The translations under genes and the position numbers were made by a program. A DNA stretch of 64,000 nucleotides from Methylobacterium platani (lineage in GTDB: Bacteria > Pseudomonadota > Alphaproteobacteria > Rhizobiales > Beijerinckiaceae): assembly GCF_001653715.1 (NCBI RefSeq), contig NZ_LWHQ01000015.1:1-64000 (forward strand). The letters run 5' to 3'. Numbering within the stretch: the stretch's first letter is position 1; every line of letters starts with the position of its first letter. Shown here piece by piece: positions 59,368 through 64,000 of the stretch. The notes beneath the pieces are model-generated. The model saw only the letters and a program-made list of their open reading frames with translations. It was not told where the DNA came from and searched no databases.

Positions 59368-59835
59368 ATGCCGACCGACCTGCCAGGAAGAGACCTCTCC
59401 CAAGGGAGCGCCGCGCCGAACGAACGCCCCCTGCGCGAGCCCGGCTCGATGGAGCTCGACCCCTCCGGCGACGGCGTCGCCCTCGACGAGACCCGCCGGC
59501 TGATCGCCTCGAACAAGGTCGAGGGCACGGCGGTCTACGACCGCAAGGGCGAGCACCTCGGCAGCGTCTACAACTTCATGGTCGACAAGGTCTCGGGGCA
59601 GGTCGCCTACGCGGTCCTGTCCTTCGGCGGCTTCCTCGGCTTCGGCGAGCACTATCACCCGGTGCCCTGGAAGTCCCTGACCTACGACGTGCGGCTCGGC
59701 GGCTACGTCATCGACATCGATGCCGACACCCTGGCCGGCGCGCCGCGCCACGGCCCGGACGAGGACCCGTTCGCGGATCCGTCCTATGGCGGGCGGCTCG
59801 ACGACTATTACGGCGGCCGCGCCCCGACGATCTGA
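59368..59835 (+). CDS. PRC-barrel domain protein
   Basis: 155 residues. The core LIASNKVEGTAVYDRKGEHLGSVYNFMVDKVSGQVAYAVLSFGGFLGFGEHYHPVPWKSL is split here only by description and is a typical PRC barrel, a fold used in photosynthetic reaction centres and in stress or RNA-processing proteins. The tail is Asp/Gly/Tyr-rich. It precedes the HARP-like gene by 7 bases. Confidence 0.9.
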   Translation: MPTDLPGRDLSQGSAAPNERPLREPGSMELDPSGDGVALDETRRLIASNKVEGTAVYDRKGEHLGSVYNFMVDKVSGQVAYAVLSFGGFLGFGEHYHPVPWKSLTYDVRLGGYVIDIDADTLAGAPRHGPDEDPFADPSYGGRLDDYYGGRAPTI

Positions 59836-59842
59836 GGCGGCC

Positions 59843-60874
59843 ATGGGCGACGAGGGGCGGCAAGACGAGCGGCAAGACGAGCGGCAGGACGACCGGCCAG
59901 CCGAGCGCGACGCGCCCGCCGGCGAGGTCGCCCGCGGGGCCGGCTTCGCGGTGGCGCCCGGGACCCTCAAGCGCCCCGGCGTGCTGGTGGCGATGCCGTT
60001 CGACCGCGCCCTGCTCGCCCGCTTCAAGGACACGTTCCCGACCGCCCGCTGGCGGCGCAAGCTGCGGCGCTGGTTCGTGCCCGGCACCACCGCCGAGCAG
60101 CGGGCCGATGCCTGGATCGCCCGGGAGATCTCGTCGCTCGACGCCTACGGCGACGACAAGGGCCGCGACGCCTACGCCTTCGAGCCGCTGGAGAGCCCCT
60201 ATCTCACGGCGGGCGCCGAGGCGCTCCTGGTCCGCACGCCCTATTCGCGCACGGTCGTCGATACCTTGCGCACCATCCCGTTCGCCGCCTGGGCGCCGGA
60301 GATCCGGGCCTGGCGGGTGCCCTGGCGCTCCTACGAGGCGCTGAAGGAAGTGTGGGACGGGATCGAGGAGGCGGCGCGCTCGAGCGAGCCGGCGGCGCGC
60401 CGGGCCCGGCGCGAGGCCGCCCGCGACCCCGCGGCCGAGGCGGAGCGCCGCCGCCGGCGCCACCCGGTGCCGCGGGCCGACCCGCCGCCGCTCGGCGCGG
60501 CGGTGGAGGTGGCGCAGGCCGGTGTGGTAGTGTTCGAGGCCCTCGACGACGCCCCCGTCGCCGAGACCGCGGCGCTGGCGCACTATCCCGGGATCACCGC
60601 GGACGGGCCGCTGGTCTGGGGCTGGTGGCGGATCCCGACACCCGCCGAGATCGCCGACACGGTGCCGGCGGCGGCGCCGGACGCGCCCGGCCGCGGCTGG
60701 TGGCCGGCGACCCGCGCCGGCCTGGAGGAGCGCCTGCGGCGCCTGCGCGAGACCGCCCGGGCGCAGGCGACCCGGGCCGCCAGGACGACCCGGGAGAAGG
60801 GCGCTCAGGAGAAGAGCGCTCGGGAGACGACTGCCCGGCACAAGCGGGAACCGGCAGAGTCCCGATCCCGCTAG
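59843..60874 (+). CDS. Protein with two HARP-like repeats, no helicase domain
   Basis: 343 residues. After a low-complexity start (GRQDERQDERQDD), two segments of about 45 residues share the HARP pattern of small hydrophobic strand, Y/F, helix, W, then W-x-VP: PFDRALLARFKDTFP...W...LRRWFVP (about 52-85) and PYSRTVVDTLRTIP...W...IRAWRVP (about 132-165). A third tract (VWGWWRIPTPAEIADTV) is Trp-rich. The C-terminal 40 residues are Arg/Ala/Glu/Lys-rich. HARP domains bind forked DNA in SMARCAL1-type annealing helicases; here no motor is present. It is translationally close to the PRC-barrel gene. Function unknown. Confidence 0.75.
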   Translation: MGDEGRQDERQDERQDDRPAERDAPAGEVARGAGFAVAPGTLKRPGVLVAMPFDRALLARFKDTFPTARWRRKLRRWFVPGTTAEQRADAWIAREISSLDAYGDDKGRDAYAFEPLESPYLTAGAEALLVRTPYSRTVVDTLRTIPFAAWAPEIRAWRVPWRSYEALKEVWDGIEEAARSSEPAARRARREAARDPAAEAERRRRRHPVPRADPPPLGAAVEVAQAGVVVFEALDDAPVAETAALAHYPGITADGPLVWGWWRIPTPAEIADTVPAAAPDAPGRGWWPATRAGLEERLRRLRETARAQATRAARTTREKGAQEKSARETTARHKREPAESRSR

Positions 60875-60882
60875 GGCCGTGG

Positions 60883-60942
60883 CCCCGGAACTTGCAGCCC
60901 CGGGACTTGCAGCCCCGGAACTTGCCGCCTCAGAACTTGCCG
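60883..60942. repeat. 15-bp tandem repeat overlapping the lipoprotein stop codon
   Basis: Four degenerate 15-bp units (ccccggaacttgcag-type) at 60883, 60898, 60913 and 60928. The last unit encodes the final Gly-Lys-Phe-stop of the minus-strand lipoprotein; the other three lie just beyond the stop and read as duplicated copies of it. Confidence 0.8.
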
Positions 60943-61298
60943 CCGAGGCCGACCGAGCCGCCCGAGCCGATCGAGGGCGACAGGCTGCTGCCGCCGCTGC
61001 CGCTCGGCCCGCCTTCGCCCTCGATCTCGTCGCGGCGGATGCGGCGCGGCGCGGCGCTCAGGGTGTCGCTGCCGCGGGTGCTCGACGGGACGTTGAGGCG
61101 GCGCGTCGGCTCGGTCGCCGCCTGGGCGAGGTCGCCGTTGCTGCGGGCCGGCAGCTTCACGTCGCCGCGCAGGGAGGGCGGCGGGCCGACGTCGCCCGCC
61201 GGGAGCACGCCGCCGACCTGGCCGAGGGGATTGTTGATGCAGCCGCCCGCGAGCGCGGCCACGGCCACGACGAGGCAGGCTCTGGACAGGACGGACAT
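60930..61298 (-). CDS. Small lipoprotein
   Basis: 122 residues. Lipobox LAGGC (residues 16-20) after a short signal peptide (MSVLSRACLVVAVAALAGGC). The mature part is rich in Gly, Ser and Pro without a known domain (RGSDTLSAAPRRIRRDEIEG, ending GSGGSVGLGGKF). The only clear inference is membrane anchoring. It is convergent with the HARP-like gene. Confidence 0.75.
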   Translation of the reverse strand: MSVLSRACLVVAVAALAGGCINNPLGQVGGVLPAGDVGPPPSLRGDVKLPARSNGDLAQAATEPTRRLNVPSSTRGSDTLSAAPRRIRRDEIEGEGGPSGSGGSSLSPSIGSGGSVGLGGKF

Positions 61299-61472
61299 CG
61301 GTGCTTCCCACTTCACGTCTTTGCGAAGACCGCCCCGCCGGCCGGCGGAAAGCGGCGTTGCCGAACCTCTAACGATCGGGACGGCCGAAGGCCAGCCGCA
61401 CCGCCGGCAGCGCGCGGAACCCCGGCGCTTTGCCGGGCTTTCGTGCCTGGCTGCAACAGACGAGGCCCCGCC

Positions 61473-62147
61473 ATGATCCGCAACCTGATCTTCGATATCG
61501 ACGGGACCCTGCTCGACAGCGTCGACCTGCATGCCGAGGCCTGGGCCGAGGCCTTCCGCGCCTTCGGGATCGCGGTGCCGGTCGACGCGGTCCGCGGCCA
61601 GATCGGCAAGGGCGGCGACCAGTTGATGCCGGTCTTCGTGCCCGAGGAGCGCCTGGAGCGCGAGGGCGAGACGATCGAGACATTCCGCTCGGAGCTGTTC
61701 ACCCGGGACTACCTGCCGAAGGTCAGGCCGTTCCCGGGCGTGCGGGCCCTGTTCGAGCGGCTGAAGGCGGAGGGCCACGTTCTGGCGCTCGCCTCCTCGG
61801 GCAAGGCGGACGAGGTCGCGCGCTACCAGGAGATCGCCGGCATCCGCGACCTCGTCGACGTGGCGACGAATTCCGACGAGGCCGAACGCTCGAAGCCGCA
61901 TCCCGACATCTTCGACGCGGCCCTCGCACGGCTCGGGCACCCGGCCCGGGGCCAGGCGGTGGTGATCGGCGACTCGCCCTACGACGCCGAGGCGGCGGTC
62001 AAGGCCGGGCTGCCGGTGATCGGCGTCCTGTGCGGCGGCTTCCCGGAGGCGGATTTGAGCGCGGCCGGCTGCGCCGCGATCTACCGCGACCCGCAGGACC
62101 TGCTCGACGGCTACGCGAGCTCGCCCCTGCGGCGCGGGATGCCGTGA
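61473..62147 (+). CDS. HAD superfamily phosphatase
   Basis: 224 residues. Motif I FDIDGTLLDS with nucleophile Asp, motif II LASSGK (Ser in place of Thr), motif III Lys in SKPHPD, motif IV VIGDSPYDAEAA. Resembles phosphoglycolate or beta-phosphoglucomutase-like phosphatases. The ATG at 61473 leads directly into MIRNLIFDIDG; the frame upstream is non-coding. Substrate unknown. Confidence 0.92.
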   Translation: MIRNLIFDIDGTLLDSVDLHAEAWAEAFRAFGIAVPVDAVRGQIGKGGDQLMPVFVPEERLEREGETIETFRSELFTRDYLPKVRPFPGVRALFERLKAEGHVLALASSGKADEVARYQEIAGIRDLVDVATNSDEAERSKPHPDIFDAALARLGHPARGQAVVIGDSPYDAEAAVKAGLPVIGVLCGGFPEADLSAAGCAAIYRDPQDLLDGYASSPLRRGMP

Positions 62148-62226
62148 GGCGAAGCGCGGGCGTCTTGTCGGATGAGGGCGGGCGTGCGAATCGTGCGGGG
62201 TTCCCCGCTGACAGGACCCGCGCCCA

Positions 62227-63378
62227 TTGCCCGGCCCGCGCCGCCCCGCCGCCCTGCTGACCCTCGCCTGCCTGACCGCCGCCCTGTCGGGCGGTCCGGT
62301 CGTGGCGCAGAATGCGGCGGCCCCGAACGCCGACGCCTCGGACTTCGCCCGGCTCGAGGCGGCCCAGAACGCCGCCAACGCCAAGCCCGGCCCGCGCACC
62401 GTGCCGGGCCGGCGCATCCCGGTGCCGGGCACGGTCAGCCCCGAGTTCCAGGCGGCGATCGCCGCGCCCTACCAGACCCCGGCCTGGAACGCCGATCCGG
62501 GCAGCGCGGCGGAGTGGAAGGCCCTGGTCACCCGGCTCGCCGCCCAGACCGCCGCGCCGCTGCCGGCCCTGCGCGAGCGCCTCGGCGTCGTCTCGACCCC
62601 GGAGGTGATCGGCGGCGTCAAGGCCTGGATCATCGCCCCCAAGGAGGTGCCGGAGCGCAACCGCCACCGGCTGCTGATCCACATCCACGGCGGCGGCTAC
62701 GTCTACAACCCGGGCGAGGCCGGCACGCTCGAGGCGGTGCTGATGGCGGCCTTCGGCGGCTTCACGGTGATCTCGTTCGACTACCGCATGCCGCCCGACG
62801 CGCCCTACCCGGCGGCGATGGACGACGCCATGGCGGTGTGGAAGGCGGCGCTCGCCCTGCAGCCGGCCGAGAACATGGCGGTGTTCGGCACCTCGACCGG
62901 CGGCGGCATGACGCTGGCGCTGATGCTGCGGGCCAAGCGCGAGGGCGTGGCCCTGCCGGCCGCCATCGCGCCGGGCACGCCGTGGTCCGACCTGACCGAG
63001 ACCGGCGACAGCTACAAGGCCAACGAGTGGCTCGACAACGTGCTCGTCTCCTATGACGGCGTGCTGACCCGGGCGGCCCGGCTCTACGCCGCCGGCCACG
63101 ACCTGCGCGACCCCCAGCTCTCGCCGATCTACGGCGACCTGCGCGGCCTGCCCCCGACCATCCTGACCACCGGCACCCGCGACCTGTTCCTGTCGAACAC
63201 CGTGCGCACCCATCGCAAGCTGCGCCAGGCCGGGGTCGAGGCCTCGCTCCAGGTGTTCGAGGGCATGAGCCACGCCCAGTACCTGTTCGATCCGGCCGCG
63301 CCGGAGACCCGCGAGGTCTTCACCGAGATCGCCGGCTTCCTCGACAAGCATCTCGGGGCGACGGCGAAGAAGCCGTAG
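62227..63378 (+). CDS. Exported alpha/beta hydrolase, HSL-type esterase
   Basis: 383 residues from a TTG. Signal peptide LLTLACLTAALSGGPVVAQ. HSL oxyanion motif HIHGGGYVY, nucleophile elbow GTSTGGG (Ser223), and the C-terminal acid/His block LPPTILTTGTRD...GMSHAQY. These enzymes hydrolyse short-chain esters; export suggests a periplasmic role. Confidence 0.9.
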   Translation: MPGPRRPAALLTLACLTAALSGGPVVAQNAAAPNADASDFARLEAAQNAANAKPGPRTVPGRRIPVPGTVSPEFQAAIAAPYQTPAWNADPGSAAEWKALVTRLAAQTAAPLPALRERLGVVSTPEVIGGVKAWIIAPKEVPERNRHRLLIHIHGGGYVYNPGEAGTLEAVLMAAFGGFTVISFDYRMPPDAPYPAAMDDAMAVWKAALALQPAENMAVFGTSTGGGMTLALMLRAKREGVALPAAIAPGTPWSDLTETGDSYKANEWLDNVLVSYDGVLTRAARLYAAGHDLRDPQLSPIYGDLRGLPPTILTTGTRDLFLSNTVRTHRKLRQAGVEASLQVFEGMSHAQYLFDPAAPETREVFTEIAGFLDKHLGATAKKP

Positions 63379-63406
63379 TACCGGCGTCAGGCCGCCCGCA
63401 CGGTAT

Positions 63407-63447
63407 CGAGGACGCAGCCGAGCGCAGCGCGATCGGCTGCGTCCTCG
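63407..63447. repeat. 15-bp perfect hairpin
   Basis: cgaggacgcagccga (63407-63421) and tcggctgcgtcctcg (63433-63447) pair perfectly with an 11-base loop. It lies 29 bases after the esterase stop, with no T-run. Confidence 0.85.
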
Positions 63448-63558
63448 GCAATGCTTCAACGGTTCGATGCGACGCGCGCCGGAGGCCGGCTTCCGAAACG
63501 GCGCCTCGTTCCTCCTCCGATCCCGGCACGCCCGCCCGTCTCCGCCCGGCGGATCGAT

Positions 63559-63868
63559 TCAGCCGAGCTCGGCCGAATCCGGGGCGGCGCGCTGCCGCTC
63601 AGCGACCAGATCCCGCGCCCGCGCCACCGCCACGGCGCGGTAGACCTGCACGGCGAGGCCGGCCGCCTCCGCCGTCGGGGCCGGACCCGGGCGGGCGCGC
63701 AGGTAAGCGCCGAGCGTCGGCGACCAGGAGATCGGCCACGCCGTGCAGCGCCCGCCCGGCGCGGTCGCGGGCGGCGACCCGCTCGGCCTCGTCGACGAGG
63801 TCGGCGAGGGAGAGGGCGCCGGCCGGCGGCACGGAGCTGTCGGGCCGGGGGGCCGCTGCCGAGGCCAT
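63559..63868 (-). pseudogene. Small hypothetical gene with apparent frameshift
   Basis: From the ATG at 63868 the frame reads MASAAAPRPDSSVPPAG then ALSLADLVDEAERVAARDRAGRALHGVADLLVADARRL with G/C at nearly every third base, then becomes Pro/Gly/Arg-rich and stops at 63599. In the next frame the sequence from about 63725 to 63559 reads TLGAYLRARPGPAPTAEAAG then LAVQVYRAVAVARARDLVAERQ with typical codon use and ends in TGA at 63559-63561. The coding signal thus switches frame near 63705-63725. Either a real frameshift or a sequence error; the intact protein would be about 103 residues, function unknown. Confidence 0.5.
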
Positions 63869-64000
63869 CGTGCGGGATTCCTGGGAAGCGATCGGTGGAC
63901 GAACGTTGCGGCAGCCTAGGGCAGCACGGTTACGCGGGGCTTAGCAGCCGGCGCTCCGCCGACACCCTAGCCCAAGGCCGCCCGCCCGGCCCGTCGGCGT

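Overview
The window is very GC-rich, with codon third positions almost always G or C. Its gene content points to an aerobic alphaproteobacterium of the Methylobacterium type: a proton-pump type rhodopsin next to a Blh retinal-forming dioxygenase, a B12-dependent (class II) ribonucleotide reductase, the complex I accessory subunit NDUFA12 beside a DUF2155 protein, HWE/HisKA_2 kinases, and ThiC under a TPP riboswitch. The genus is inferred from content only; no rRNA, tRNA or CRISPR array was seen.

Layout. 1-3034: tail of a transglutaminase-like gene, a DEAD/DEAH helicase with a zinc ribbon, an Hpt protein and a FlaG-like protein. 3498-7925 (minus): three signalling genes (membrane GAF/PAS kinase, Rcp1-type receiver, receiver-HisKA_2 kinase). 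8006-10060: thiC and its TPP riboswitch. 10204-15072: HNH protein, acyltransferase, glutamine amidotransferase, penicillin-binding protein 1A. 15085-18595 (minus): Blh, rhodopsin and a GT1-type glycosyltransferase. 18977-20203: DUF2155 and NDUFA12. 20707-24444: nrdJ behind two NrdR-box-like sites. 24629-30067 (minus): nikABCDE-nikR, translationally coupled, with a NikR operator-like site before nikA. 30254-36627: an amine or amino-acid oxidation cluster (OCD family, ALDH, PuuB-like FAD oxidase, two tandem GNATs) divergent from a cupin.

36982-40758: a sensor kinase and a sigma-54 activator, followed by two tandem 19-bp palindromes and a -24/-12-like promoter in front of a secreted, proline-tailed protein. 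This looks like a complete local regulatory circuit. 40860-50270: MFS transporter, phosphoesterase, ArsB-type permease, duplicated DMT protein, membrane-anchored TAXI protein, aminotransferase, DUF4112 protein and a YejE permease without its usual partners. 50688-57543: cupredoxin-like secreted protein, then an oligopeptide-type ABC operon ending in a glyoxalase-like gene. 57772-63868: PAS protein, DUF2721 and PRC-barrel proteins, a protein with two HARP-like repeats, a lipoprotein, a HAD phosphatase, an exported esterase and an apparently frameshifted small gene.

The most unusual signals are: (i) a NikR whose four canonical nickel ligands are all replaced while its DNA-binding strand, the NikR operator and the NikA ligand residues are kept; (ii) the self-contained sigma-54 module; (iii) the amine oxidation cluster with two GNATs in place of the gamma-glutamylation enzymes; (iv) the tandem HARP-like protein; and (v) several families of palindromic intergenic repeats, including a 114-bp element present twice in opposite orientation.
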